In this document: positions 39,902-49,021 of the stretch, in pieces
How positions within the stretch are numbered: position 1 is the stretch's first letter
Layout of the letters: each line of letters opens with the position of its first letter
Assembly: GCF_001590925.1 (NCBI RefSeq)
Contig: NZ_BCTU01000003.1
Coordinates: 1-64,000 of the forward strand
Direction of reading: 5' to 3'
Length of the DNA stretch: 64,000 nt
From: Serratia plymuthica NBRC 102599
Lineage (GTDB): Bacteria > Pseudomonadota > Gammaproteobacteria > Enterobacterales > Enterobacteriaceae
Position numbers and translations under genes: made by a program
Notes under the pieces: generated by a model
The model's input: the letters and a program-made list of their open reading frames with translations, nothing else
The model's database searches: none
Told to the model about the DNA's origin: nothing

Positions 39902-41254
39902 ATGTTTACACCGGAACTTCTCTCCCCGGCCGGAACGCTGAAAAACATGCGTTACGCCTTTGCCTATGGCGCCGATGCGGTTTATGCCGGCCAGCCGCGT
40001 TACAGCCTGCGGGTGCGTAACAACGAATTCAATCACGAGAATCTGGCGCAGGGGATCAACGAAGCCCACGCGCTGGGCAAGAAGTTCTATGTGGTGGTGA
40101 ACATCGCGCCGCACAACGCCAAGCTGAAAACCTTCCTTCGCGATCTTAAACCGGTGATAGATATGGGCCCGGACGCGCTGATCATGTCCGATCCCGGCCT
40201 TATCATGATGGTGCGCGAAGCCTTCCCGCAGATGGACATTCATCTGTCGGTGCAGGCCAATGCGGTCAACTGGGCGACGGTGAAGTTCTGGCAGCAGATG
40301 GGGCTGACGCGCGTGATCCTGTCGCGTGAGCTGTCGCTGGAGGAGATCGCCGAGATCCGCAGCCAGGTCCCCGAGATGGAGCTGGAAATCTTCGTGCATG
40401 GCGCGCTGTGCATGGCCTACTCCGGCCGTTGCCTGCTGTCCGGTTACATCAACAAGCGCGATCCCAACCAAGGCACCTGCACCAACGCCTGCCGCTGGCA
40501 GTACAAGGCGGAAGAAGGCAAAGAGGATGACACCGGCAACATCGTGCATCTGCATGAGCCGATCCCGGTGCAGACCGTCGAGCCGACGCTGGGCATCGGC
40601 GCGCCGACCGACAAGGTGTTCATGCTCTCCGAAGCGCAAAAGCCGGATGAATACATGAGCGCCTTTGAAGATGAACACGGCACCTACATCATGAACTCGA
40701 AAGATCTGCGCGCCATCCAGCACGTAGAGCGTCTGACACAACTCGGCGTGCACTCGTTGAAGATTGAAGGCCGCACCAAGTCCTTTTACTACTGCGCGCG
40801 CACCGCACAGGTTTACCGTCGCGCCATTGACGATGCGGTCGCAGGCAAGCCGTTCGATCCCTCGCTGCTTACCACGCTGGAAGGTTTGGCGCACCGCGGT
40901 TACACCGAAGGGTTCTTGCGCCGCCACGTGCATGAGGCGCAGCAAAATTACGATTACGGCTCCTCGCTGTCCGAACGCCAGCAGTTCGTCGGCGAATTTA
41001 CCGGCGTAAGGCGCGACGGCTGGGCGGAAGTGGACGTGAAAAACAAGTTTATGATCGGCGACGGCGTGGAGATGATGACCCCCGGCGGTAACGTGTTGTT
41101 TACCCTGGAGAGCATGCAAAATAAGAAAGGCGAAGCGATCGACGTGGCGCCTGGCAACGGGCACATCGTTTATTTGCCGATCCCACAGGATATCGATCTC
41201 AATTACGCATTGCTGATCCGCAATTTACCGGACACCCAGAGTCCCGCCGCGTAA
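39902..41254 (+). CDS. yegQ: tRNA hydroxylation protein TrhP (U32 peptidase-like YegQ)
   Basis: The 450-residue U32-family protein matches E. coli YegQ/TrhP, which takes part in oxygen-independent formation of 5-hydroxyuridine at tRNA position 34. MFTPELLSPAGTLKNMRYAF is the typical start. A cysteine cluster (LCMAYSGRCLLSG, then CTNACRW) matches the Fe-S-binding pattern of the family. A C-terminal beta domain follows. A terminator follows the stop, and CyaR lies next downstream, as in E. coli. Confidence 0.96.
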   Translation: MFTPELLSPAGTLKNMRYAFAYGADAVYAGQPRYSLRVRNNEFNHENLAQGINEAHALGKKFYVVVNIAPHNAKLKTFLRDLKPVIDMGPDALIMSDPGLIMMVREAFPQMDIHLSVQANAVNWATVKFWQQMGLTRVILSRELSLEEIAEIRSQVPEMELEIFVHGALCMAYSGRCLLSGYINKRDPNQGTCTNACRWQYKAEEGKEDDTGNIVHLHEPIPVQTVEPTLGIGAPTDKVFMLSEAQKPDEYMSAFEDEHGTYIMNSKDLRAIQHVERLTQLGVHSLKIEGRTKSFYYCARTAQVYRRAIDDAVAGKPFDPSLLTTLEGLAHRGYTEGFLRRHVHEAQQNYDYGSSLSERQQFVGEFTGVRRDGWAEVDVKNKFMIGDGVEMMTPGGNVLFTLESMQNKKGEAIDVAPGNGHIVYLPIPQDIDLNYALLIRNLPDTQSPAA

Positions 41255-41262
41255 AAACACCC

Positions 41263-41288
41263 ATCGCCACCCTTAGGTGGCGATTTTT
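41263..41288 (+). terminator. Rho-independent terminator of yegQ
   Basis: ATCGCCACC-CTTA-GGTGGCGAT followed by TTTTT, 8 bp after the stop. Confidence 0.9.
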
Positions 41289-41296
41289 AGCAAATA

Positions 41297-41339
41297 TTAG
41301 AATTGGATCACATCAATTACCGCGCAGCTTGGTTACCAT
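41297..41339 (+). promoter_or_regulatory. CRP-type site and -10 of cyaR
   Basis: TTAGA-N6-TCACA (41297-41312) matches 8 of 10 core CRP positions. A -10-like TACCAT (41334-41339) would set a start near 41346 and place CRP at about -41.5, a class II position. E. coli cyaR is cAMP-CRP activated. Confidence 0.5.
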
Positions 41340-41345
41340 CAGCCT

Positions 41346-41433
41346 GCTTAAAACCAAGAATGAAAAATATTTGCATAGCAATACTAGGAACCACCTCCTT
41401 AGCCGGTCCAATCTCCCTTGGGCTGGCTTTTTC
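41346..41433 (+). ncRNA. cyaR: Small RNA CyaR
   Basis: The segment AGGAACCACCTCCTTAGCC (41386-41404) is identical to the conserved core of E. coli CyaR, an Hfq-dependent sRNA. It sits in the same yegQ-yegS interval. The ACCACCTCC stretch pairs with ribosome sites of targets (ompX, luxS, nadE in E. coli). The terminator GCCGGTCCAA-TCTCCC-TTGGGCTGGC plus five T keeps the E. coli loop and shape, but its stem has changed with compensation. The 5' end near 41346-41350 is estimated from the E. coli length and the predicted promoter. Confidence 0.9.
41402..41433 (+). terminator. Terminator of cyaR
   Basis: Ten-pair stem with two G-U pairs, loop TCTCCC, followed by TTTTTC; it is part of the sRNA. 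Confidence 0.88.
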
Positions 41434-41645
41434 TTTGGTGCCGTCAAAATACCCGCAGATGAAACCCTAATATTTTTTTAACATTTAAAATTGTCGAGTT
41501 ATCTATTTTAATAACACGCCAAACTGCATTTCCATATAAATACCCAACCTCATCGATTAATTAAACCATTAACGATAACTCGCTGCTGATACCGCACCTA
41601 TATCTTAAATTAAGCCAAATATGCAGAAATAATCATTGGCCCGCT

Positions 41646-41681
41646 GACCATAATCAGAATTAACTGAATATTCTGATGGTC
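41646..41681. promoter_or_regulatory. Inverted repeat upstream of yegS
   Basis: ATCAGAAT (41653-41660) and ATTCTGAT (41670-41677) are perfect 8-bp arms with 9 bp between. GACC and GGTC extend the stem outside a 3-base bulge. It lies about 60 bp before the yegS start in an AT-rich 300-bp stretch. It may be a repressor operator or leader hairpin; no regulator is evident. Confidence 0.4.
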
Positions 41682-41742
41682 TGCTCTCCACTTGTAGTTT
41701 ATCTTTTTCAGTCCAAAGCATTGGTCAGCCGGGAGAGAGGGA

Positions 41743-42642
41743 ATGAGTCAACACACGTCAGCGCTTCTTATCATTAATGGCAAAGGCGCAGGCAACGAAG
41801 ACGTTCGCCTTGCGGTGCAGAAGCTGCGGGATGAGGGCCAGACCCTGCACGTTCGCGTGACCTGGGAACAGGGTGACGCGGCGCGCTATGTGAAGGAAGC
41901 TTGCCAACTGGGGGTCGCCACGCTGATTGCCGGCGGCGGCGACGGCACCATCAACGAAGTGGCCGCCGCGCTGACGGCGCTGCCTGCGGGCAGCCGCCCG
42001 GCTCTGGGCATACTGCCGCTGGGCACCGCCAATGACTTCGCCGTGGCCTGCAATATTCCGCTGATACCGGAACAGGCGCTGCTGTTGGCGACGAAAGGCC
42101 GTGCGGTACCGATCGATCTGGCGAAGGTCAATGACGAACGTTACTTTATCAACATGGCAACCGGCGGTTTCGGCACCCGCATCACCACCGAAACGCCGGA
42201 AAAACTAAAGGCCGTACTGGGCGGCGTTTCTTACTTTATTCATGGCCTGCTGCGCATGGATACGCTGAAGGCCGACCGCTGCGAGATCCGCGGGCCGGAT
42301 TTCCAGTGGTCCGGAGACGCGCTGGTGATTGGCATCGGCAACGGCAAGCAGGCCGGAGGCGGCCAGCAGCTGTGCCCGGACGCGTTAATCAACGACGGGC
42401 TGCTGCAACTGCGGCTGCTGATCGCAGACGAACTGCTGCCGGCGTTGGTGGCCAGCCTGGTTAACGACGAGGAAAACAAAAACGTGGTTAGCGCCGCGCT
42501 GCCTTGGTTGGAAATCAATGCGCCGCACGAGATCACCTTTAACCTCGACGGCGAGCCGCTGAAGGGCACGCATTTCCGCATCGAAGTGCTGCCGAACGCC
42601 ATTGAATGCCGCCTGCCACCCAACTGCGAGCTGCTGGGCTAA
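41743..42642 (+). CDS. yegS: Lipid kinase YegS
   Basis: Diacylglycerol-kinase-family enzyme; E. coli YegS phosphorylates phosphatidylglycerol in vitro. The 299-residue product has the [11 protein letters not shown] start, the catalytic-domain nucleotide loop [10 protein letters not shown] and the following [15 protein letters not shown]. The C-terminal half is a beta-sandwich with [11 protein letters not shown] 41743 follows a strong purine-rich ribosome site (GGGAGAGAGGGA). Confidence 0.96.
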   Translation: MSQHTSALLIINGKGAGNEDVRLAVQKLRDEGQTLHVRVTWEQGDAARYVKEACQLGVATLIAGGGDGTINEVAAALTALPAGSRPALGILPLGTANDFAVACNIPLIPEQALLLATKGRAVPIDLAKVNDERYFINMATGGFGTRITTETPEKLKAVLGGVSYFIHGLLRMDTLKADRCEIRGPDFQWSGDALVIGIGNGKQAGGGQQLCPDALINDGLLQLRLLIADELLPALVASLVNDEENKNVVSAALPWLEINAPHEITFNLDGEPLKGTHFRIEVLPNAIECRLPPNCELLG

Positions 42643-42761
42643 GGCCGCCCTTTCTCTGATCCCTGGGCGCAGCCAGCCTGCTGCGCCCCCACCGGTTCGC
42701 CCTTATCCCTTCCCTCTATTTACGCGATGAAATGTGATCTTCCCCGGCAAATCCTTTAAAT

Positions 42762-42773
42762 CATACTTGTATG
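42762..42773. promoter_or_regulatory. Candidate RspR operator upstream of rspA
   Basis: CATAC-TT-GTATG is a perfect palindrome of GntR/FadR-type shape, 65 bp before the rspA start. The related half-site GTATGGTGG lies at 48042-48050, just upstream of rspR, which supports shared control. A CRP half-site (AAATGTGATCT) is at 42731-42741. Confidence 0.45.
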
Positions 42774-42837
42774 GTAGTTAGTTCATGGCGTATTTTTTCC
42801 CTATTAATGACCCGTGGGAACAGGATGTAGACGTTAT

Positions 42838-44050
42838 GAAAATTGTTAACGCAGAGGTGTTTGTCACTTGCCCAGGCAGGAATTTCGTCACGCTGAAGAT
42901 CACCACCGACGACGGCATTACCGGCATCGGCGACGCCACCCTCAATGGCCGCGAACTGCCGGTAGCCTCCTACCTGAAAGATCATGTCTGCCCGCAATTG
43001 ATCGGCCGCGATGCCCACCAGATCGAAGATATCTGGCAATTCTTCTATAAAGGCGCCTACTGGCGGCGCGGCCCGGTCACCATGTCCGCCATCTCCGCCG
43101 TCGATATGGCGCTGTGGGACATCAAGGGCAAGGCCGCCAATATGCCGCTGTATCAGCTGCTGGGCGGCGCATCGCGCACCGGCGTGATGGTTTACTGCCA
43201 CACCACCGGCCATTCCATCGACGAAGTGCTCGACGACTACGCCAAACATAAAGAGCTGGGCTTTAAAGCCATCCGCGCCCAGTGCGGCGTGCCGGGCATG
43301 AAAACCACTTACGGCATGGCCAAAGGCAAAGGGCAGGCCTACGAACCGGCCACCAAAGGCAACTGGCCGGAAGAGCAGCTGTGGTCCACGGAGAAATACC
43401 TCGATTTCACCCCCAAGCTGTTCGAGGCGGTACGCAACAGGTTCGGTTTTGACGAGCATCTGCTGCACGACATGCACCACCGGTTGACGCCGATCGAGGC
43501 CGCGCGCTTTGGCAAAAGCATTGAACAGTACCGGTTGTTCTGGATGGAAGATCCGACCCCGGCGGAGAACCAGGAGTGCTTCCGGCTGATCCGCCAGCAT
43601 ACCGTTACGCCTATCGCCGTCGGCGAAGTCTTCAACAGCATCTGGGACTGCAAACAGCTGATTGAAGAACAGCTGATCGACTATATCCGCACCACCCTCA
43701 CCCACGCAGGCGGTATCACCGGCATGCGCCGCATCGCCGATTTCGCCTCGCTGTATCAGGTGCGTACCGGTTCGCATGGCCCTTCCGACCTGTCGCCTAT
43801 CTGCATGGCGGCGGCGCTGCACTTTGATCTGTGGGTGCCGAACTTTGGCGTGCAGGAATATATGGGTTACTCCGAACAAATGCTCGAGGTGTTTCCGCAC
43901 AGCTGGACCTTCAACGACGGCTACATGCACCCGGGCAACAAACCGGGGTTGGGCATTGAGTTCGACGAAAAACTGGCCGCACGCTATCCGTACGAACCGG
44001 CCTATCTGCCGGTCGCGCGCCTGGAGGACGGCACCTTATGGAACTGGTAA
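42838..44050 (+). CDS. rspA: D-mannonate dehydratase family protein RspA (enolase superfamily)
   Basis: Dehydrates D-mannonate (some members D-gluconate) to 2-keto-3-deoxygluconate. The 403-residue product keeps the ManD signature residues at positions close to the known ones: D/H in LLHDMHHRL (about 210), E in MEDPTPAE (about 236), E in VGEVFNS (about 262), H in GSHGPSD (about 313) and E in GVQEYMGY (about 339). ATG 42838 matches the family N-terminus ([17 protein letters not shown]); an in-frame ATG at 42785 lies too close to the operator. E. coli RspA was first described as a starvation-sensing protein. First gene of a five-gene cluster. Confidence 0.94.
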
Positions 44051-44064
44051 CGGGAGAACGCGCA

Positions 44065-45081
44065 ATGCAAAGCGTGGTGATTGAACAACCTGGCCGGCTG
44101 GTTATCCAGCAGCGCCCGCTGCCGCAGCCGGCGGCCGGCGAAGTGCGGGTAAAGGTGAAGTTTGCCGGCATCTGCGGCTCCGATGTGCACATTTATCATG
44201 GGCATAACCCGTTCGCCCGCTACCCGCGCGTGATCGGCCATGAGTTTTTCGGCGTGATTGATCAGGTGGGCTGCGACGTCGACCCGCAACGCATCGGCGA
44301 ACGCGTTTCGGTGGATCCGGTGGTGAGCTGCGGCCATTGTTATCCTTGTTCCATCGGGCGCCCCAACGTCTGTAGCGAGCTGCAGGTGATCGGCGTGCAC
44401 CGCGACGGCGGCTTCAGCGACTATGCCTGCGCCCCGGCGCGCAACGCTTACCGCATTCCGGAAAGCATCAGCGATCGCCACGCCGCGATGGTCGAGCCTT
44501 TCACCATTGCCGCCAATATCACCGCCCATCTGCAACCCAGGGCCGAGGATATCGCGCTGATCTACGGTGCCGGGCCGATGGGGCTGACGGTGATCCAGAC
44601 GCTGAAAGGGGTCTACGGCGTGAAGCAGGTGATTGTTACCGACCGCATCGCCGAACGGCTGGCCATGGCGCAAGAAAACGGTGCCGACTGGACGTTCAAT
44701 AACGCCGAGGCTTCGCTGCCGGCCGAGCTGGAACGACGAGGCATCCGCCCGACGCTGATTGTCGACGCCGCCTGCCACCCGGCCATTTTGCAGGAAGCCA
44801 TTAACCTTGCATCACCGGCGGCGCGCATCGGCATCATGGGTTTCTCCGGCGATGCCTGCACCGTCACCCAGCAAAGTATCACCAGCAAGGAGCTGTCGAT
44901 TTTCTCCTCGCGCCTCAACAGCGCCCGCTTCCCGCAGGTTATCGACTGGATGGCCAACGGAAAAATCGACCCGCAGCGGTTAATCACCCATTGCGTCGCC
45001 GCCAGTGAAGTGGAACAGGCGATGCTGATGTTCGAAAAAGATCAGCGCACCTGCTGCAAAGTGTTACTGCAATTCAGTTAG
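44065..45081 (+). CDS. rspB: Zinc-dependent alcohol dehydrogenase RspB
   Basis: Medium-chain Zn dehydrogenase, 338 residues, closely matching E. coli RspB. Catalytic-zinc segments are AGICGSDVHIYHGHNP and GHEFFGV. The structural-zinc cysteines are CGHCYPCSIGRPNVC, and the Rossmann loop is YGAGPMGL. Related RspB proteins oxidise L-gulonate to D-fructuronate. ATG 44065 has GGGAG at spacing 9 and matches the E. coli start. The gap to rspA is 14 bp, so the two form one operon. Confidence 0.94.
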   Translation: MQSVVIEQPGRLVIQQRPLPQPAAGEVRVKVKFAGICGSDVHIYHGHNPFARYPRVIGHEFFGVIDQVGCDVDPQRIGERVSVDPVVSCGHCYPCSIGRPNVCSELQVIGVHRDGGFSDYACAPARNAYRIPESISDRHAAMVEPFTIAANITAHLQPRAEDIALIYGAGPMGLTVIQTLKGVYGVKQVIVTDRIAERLAMAQENGADWTFNNAEASLPAELERRGIRPTLIVDAACHPAILQEAINLASPAARIGIMGFSGDACTVTQQSITSKELSIFSSRLNSARFPQVIDWMANGKIDPQRLITHCVAASEVEQAMLMFEKDQRTCCKVLLQFS

Positions 45082-45165
45082 TTTTGTTAACACCGGGGCA
45101 TAGAGCGGCCTGGCCGCCCTTGCAGAGAACAAAGCATCAAAACTAGAAATATATGGAGTGCTTTT

Positions 45166-46455
45166 ATGTTTAAAAACCTGCGTTGGACCATAGTATTCCT
45201 GCTGTTCATGGTCTTTATGATCAACTACCTCGACCGCGTCGCGCTGTCGATTACCGTACCGATGATCGAAAAAGATCTGATGCTGAACGCCGAGCAGTTC
45301 GGCCTCATCTTCGGCAGCTTCTTCTTCGGCTACGCCATCTTCAACTTTATCGGCGGGCTGGCGGTCGACAGGTACGGCCCGACGCTGGTGCTCGGCATCG
45401 CCGTGGCCTTATGGTCAATCTTCTGCGGCATGACGGCATTCGCCACCGGCTTCTATTCCATGCTGATCCTGCGCATCCTGTTCGGCATGGCCGAAGGGCC
45501 GATCAGCTCTTCCGCCAACAAAATGATCAACGGCTGGTTCCCGAAGAAACAGGCGGCTACCGCCATGGGCCTGCTCAGCGCCGGTTCGCCTTTGGGCGGC
45601 GCGGTAGCCGGGCCGATCGTCGGCTATCTGGCGCTGGCGTTCGGCTGGCGGATGGCATTTATGATCATCTGCTCGATCGGCATCGTCTGGATGCTGGTGT
45701 GGTTCTTCGTGGTGGCGGATAACCCGGCCAAGAGCAAGCACGTCAGCGAAAACGAACGGGCACTGATCAACAAGCTGAAAGAGGAAAAAATCAGCGAAGA
45801 AGAAGAGCTGAGCGACGCCGCGCATGGGCTAGGCTACTACCTGAAGCAGCCGATCATCCTGGTCACCGCGTTCGCCTTCTTCTGCTACAACTATATCCTG
45901 TTCTTCTTCCTGAGCTGGTTCCCGGCGTATCTGGTGCAGGCGCACAACCTGAACATCAAGGAAATGAGCCTCACCACCATGATTCCGTGGATTGTCGGCT
46001 TCGTTGGGCTGGCGCTCGGCGGCTATATCTCCGACAAGATTTTCAATATCACCGGCAAGCTGCTGCTGTCACGCAAGATCGTCCTGGTGACCAGCCTGTT
46101 GGCGGCGGCCATTTGCGTCGCATTGGCGGGCACCGTCAGCAGCGTGGTGCCGGCGGTCATGCTGATGTCGGTCTCTATCTTCTTCTTGTATATCACCGGG
46201 GCCATTTATTGGGCGATCATTCAGGACGTGGTGCATAAATCGCGGGTCGGCGGCGCCAGCGGCTTCGTTCATATGATCGGCAGCGTGTCGGGGATCATTG
46301 GCCCGGTAGTGACCGGTTATATCGTGCAGAACACCGGCAAGTTCGACAGCGCCTTTATCCTGGCCGGCGGCGTGGCCGCACTCGGCGCCGTGCTGGTGTT
46401 GTTGGTGATCAAGGCACCGCGCAATGCCGCACAACCGCAGATCTCGAAACACTAA
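45166..46455 (+). CDS. MFS hexonate transporter (ACS family, YdfJ-like)
   Basis: A 429-residue, 12-TM major facilitator of the anion:cation symporter group that includes glucarate, galactonate and hexuronate carriers. The N-terminus NYLDRVALSITVPMIEKDL and the loop RILFGMAEGPISSSANKMIN are typical. Its position between rspB and a hexuronate reductase gene suggests import of L-gulonate, D-mannonate or a related acid (inference). The start has GGAG upstream. Confidence 0.88.
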   Translation: MFKNLRWTIVFLLFMVFMINYLDRVALSITVPMIEKDLMLNAEQFGLIFGSFFFGYAIFNFIGGLAVDRYGPTLVLGIAVALWSIFCGMTAFATGFYSMLILRILFGMAEGPISSSANKMINGWFPKKQAATAMGLLSAGSPLGGAVAGPIVGYLALAFGWRMAFMIICSIGIVWMLVWFFVVADNPAKSKHVSENERALINKLKEEKISEEEELSDAAHGLGYYLKQPIILVTAFAFFCYNYILFFFLSWFPAYLVQAHNLNIKEMSLTTMIPWIVGFVGLALGGYISDKIFNITGKLLLSRKIVLVTSLLAAAICVALAGTVSSVVPAVMLMSVSIFFLYITGAIYWAIIQDVVHKSRVGGASGFVHMIGSVSGIIGPVVTGYIVQNTGKFDSAFILAGGVAALGAVLVLLVIKAPRNAAQPQISKH

Positions 46456-46502
46456 CCCCTTTGGGGCGGCCAACGTCGCCCCGCTCTTTCAGGGATTTCA
46501 GC

Positions 46503-47978
46503 ATGACACTTTCCAGCAACAGCGCGCTACCGGCGGCAATTGCCCGGCCAGGTTACGCCCGTGAACGCATAAAACCCCGCATTGTCCACCTCGGCTTTGG
46601 CGCCTTTTTCCGCGCACATCAGGCCGTGTATGCCGAGCAGTTGGCCAACGAGCACGCCGGCGACTGGGGCTACTGCGTGATCAGCATGCATAACGGCCAG
46701 CAAAAAATCGCCGATCTGCAACAGCAGGATTTGCTGTATACGGTGGCCGAAATGGACGGCGACGGCTGGCGCGGCCGCACGATCGGCGTGATCAGGCAAG
46801 CGCTGCACCTGCAGGTCGACGGGTTGGCAACGGTACTCGACGCCATGACGCAGCCAGAGATTGCCATAGTTTCATTGACCGTCAGCGAGAAAGGCTACTG
46901 CTATCAACCTGCCAACGGCCAGTTGATGCTCGATCACCCGGACATTCAACACGACATCGCCAACCCGCTGCGGCCGCGGTCCGCGCCGGGGCTGATCCTG
47001 GCTGCGCTGTGCCTGCGCCGGGAGCGCGGCCTGCCGGCGTTTAGCGTGATGTCCTGCGACAACATGCCGGCCAACGGCCAGGTAACCCGCAACGTCGTCA
47101 CTCAACTGGCGCAGCGGCAGGATGCCGGGTTGGCCGACTGGGTGCGGCAAAATGTCCGCTTTCCTTCCACCATGGTAGACCGCATTGTCCCGGCAGTGAC
47201 GCCGGAAACCCAACGCCAGTTGCAGGCGTTGCTGGGCGGCGTGAGCGATGCGGTCGGCGTGGCCTGTGAACCCTTCCGCCAATGGGTGATTGAAGACGAC
47301 TTCCCGCAGGGGCGGCCAGAGTGGGAGCTAGCGGGCGCCGAACTGGTCAGCGACGTGCTGCCGTACGAGGAAATGAAGTTGCGGATGCTGAACGGCAGCC
47401 ACTCGTTCCTTGCCTATCTCGGCTATCTGGCCGGTTATCCGCACGTCAGCGACTGCATGCAAGATGAGGATTTTGTCCGCGCAGCGCGCCATTTAATGTT
47501 GGCGGAGCAAGCGCCGACGTTGCAGGTAAGCGGTGTCGATTTGGCGCATTACGCCGACTCGCTGTTGCAGCGCTACCGTAACAGCGCGTTGAAACACCGC
47601 ACCGGGCAGATCGCCATGGACGGCACGCAAAAATTGCCGCAGCGCCTGCTGGATCCCATTCGCCACCATCTGGCGCACGGCAGCCGTTTTGACGCCCTGG
47701 CATTGGCCGTGGCCGGTTGGATGCGCTACGTCGGCGGCCAGGATGAGCAGGGCCGGCCAATAGAAATCAGCGATCCCTTGCGTGAACCTATTGCCGATTT
47801 GGTGGCGGGCAGCGAGGAAGGCCCACAGCGCGTGCTTGCGCTGCTCCAGTTGGAAAAGATCTTTGGCCATGACCTGCCGGACAGCCCAGACTTCGTCGGC
47901 GCAGTGACTCAGGCTTATCTGGCGCTGTTGGCTAAGGGAGCAAAAGCCGCCGTCGCCGGATTAGCGGTTAGTTGTTAG
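46503..47978 (+). CDS. Mannitol dehydrogenase-family oxidoreductase (YdfI/fructuronate reductase type)
   Basis: NAD-dependent polyol/hexonate dehydrogenase, 491 residues. Typical motifs are IVHLGFGAFFRAHQAVY at the nucleotide-binding end and MKLRMLNGSHSFLAYLGYL around the catalytic site. It resembles E. coli YdfI and UxuB, which interconvert D-fructuronate and D-mannonate. In the rsp-type L-gulonate route this is the reductase step (RspD). ATG 46503 has AGGGA at spacing 7. Confidence 0.9.
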   Translation: MTLSSNSALPAAIARPGYARERIKPRIVHLGFGAFFRAHQAVYAEQLANEHAGDWGYCVISMHNGQQKIADLQQQDLLYTVAEMDGDGWRGRTIGVIRQALHLQVDGLATVLDAMTQPEIAIVSLTVSEKGYCYQPANGQLMLDHPDIQHDIANPLRPRSAPGLILAALCLRRERGLPAFSVMSCDNMPANGQVTRNVVTQLAQRQDAGLADWVRQNVRFPSTMVDRIVPAVTPETQRQLQALLGGVSDAVGVACEPFRQWVIEDDFPQGRPEWELAGAELVSDVLPYEEMKLRMLNGSHSFLAYLGYLAGYPHVSDCMQDEDFVRAARHLMLAEQAPTLQVSGVDLAHYADSLLQRYRNSALKHRTGQIAMDGTQKLPQRLLDPIRHHLAHGSRFDALALAVAGWMRYVGGQDEQGRPIEISDPLREPIADLVAGSEEGPQRVLALLQLEKIFGHDLPDSPDFVGAVTQAYLALLAKGAKAAVAGLAVSC

Positions 47979-48083
47979 ATCGATTGAAATTCATCAAGCT
48001 GCGGCGGGATTTACCGCCCGCAGCCCTAAGATAATCTGCTAGTATGGTGGCATTCACAGCAAGTCGGGTCACTGATTGTCGCC

Positions 48084-48770
48084 ATGTCTGAATCCTACAG
48101 CCTCACCAACACCCTTCCGGTCAACCAGCAAATTTACCGTTTCCTGCGTAAAGACATTGTCGACTGCACCATTCCGCCCGGCACGCTGCTTTCCGAGAAA
48201 GAGATTTCCACCCGTTTTAGCGTTTCGCGCCAACCGGTGCGCGAAGCTTTCATCAAACTGGCGGAGGCCGGGTTGGTGCAGATACTGCCGCAGCGCGGCA
48301 CTTTCGTGATGAAGATTTCCGCCAAGCGGGTGGCCGACGGGCGCTTTATCCGCCAGGCGGTGGAATGCGCGATCGTCCGCCGCGTGGCGCAGCGGATCAC
48401 GCCGGAACAGCTGATGACGCTGGAGCACAATTTGCATCGCCAGGAACTGGCGGCGCAAAACCAACAGACGCGCGAGTTTTTGGCGCTGGACGATGAGTTC
48501 CACCAGTTGCTGACCCAGTTCGCCGACTGCCCCCTGGCCTGGGAAACCATCGAAACCATCAAGGCCACCATGGACCGGGTGCGTTTTCTCAGCCTGAGCG
48601 AGGTGTCGCCGCCGGAAAGCCTGATCCAGCAGCATTATCGGATCTTTGCCGCGCTCAAGGCGCAGGATGCGGACGCCGCCGAACGCGCCATCCATGAGCA
48701 CCTGCAGGAGATGATCTACTCTATTACGCCGATCGCCCTGCAAAACACCGAGTGGTTCGATATCGAGTAA
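48084..48770 (+). CDS. rspR: GntR/FadR-family regulator RspR (YdfH)
   Basis: A 228-residue repressor. A winged-HTH domain (STRFSVSRQPVREAFIKLAE) is followed by an all-helical FCD ligand domain with metal ligands in LDDEFHQLL and the HL of EHLQEM. It matches E. coli YdfH (RspR), the repressor of rspAB, through most of its length (NQQIYRFLRKDIV, QPVREAFIKLAE.GL.QI.PQRG). Here it follows the structural genes rather than being divergent from them. Ligand unknown. Confidence 0.93.
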   Translation: MSESYSLTNTLPVNQQIYRFLRKDIVDCTIPPGTLLSEKEISTRFSVSRQPVREAFIKLAEAGLVQILPQRGTFVMKISAKRVADGRFIRQAVECAIVRRVAQRITPEQLMTLEHNLHRQELAAQNQQTREFLALDDEFHQLLTQFADCPLAWETIETIKATMDRVRFLSLSEVSPPESLIQQHYRIFAALKAQDADAAERAIHEHLQEMIYSITPIALQNTEWFDIE

Positions 48771-49021
48771 TCAGCCAGTTACCGCGCCGGGGGCGATCGC
48801 CCTCGCGTATTTTCCCCTGCAAATGGAATTTCCTCTCAATCGCATCTATTGTTTCTCCTTGCCAAAGGAAATTCAGTAGTCTCGTTTTTTCAGCTTTAAT
48901 CACCGCTTTCTGCTAGGCCGGTGACCCAATATCCCCTATGGCTTTCAAGTTGCAGCCAGGGCTTGAAAAACCACGGGGATGGCATTGCCGGTGTATGAGG
49001 GAGCTAAATCGGGAGTTAATC
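48771..49021 (+). other. Intergenic region before fbaB
   Basis: It contains a GC palindrome (GGGCGATCGCCC near 48791-48802) that may end rspR transcription. The hairpin element at 48931-48980 and the fbaB ribosome site GGGAG follow. No coding frame is supported. Confidence 0.4.
48931..48980. repeat. Palindromic element upstream of fbaB (related to 39814-39873)
   Basis: Arms ATCCCC (48931-48936)/GGGGAT (48975-48980) and TTTCAAG/CTTGAAA make a long hairpin. The left arm TATGGCTTTCAAGTTGCAG is almost the same as in the element before yegQ. It ends 41 bp before the fbaB start. Confidence 0.5.
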
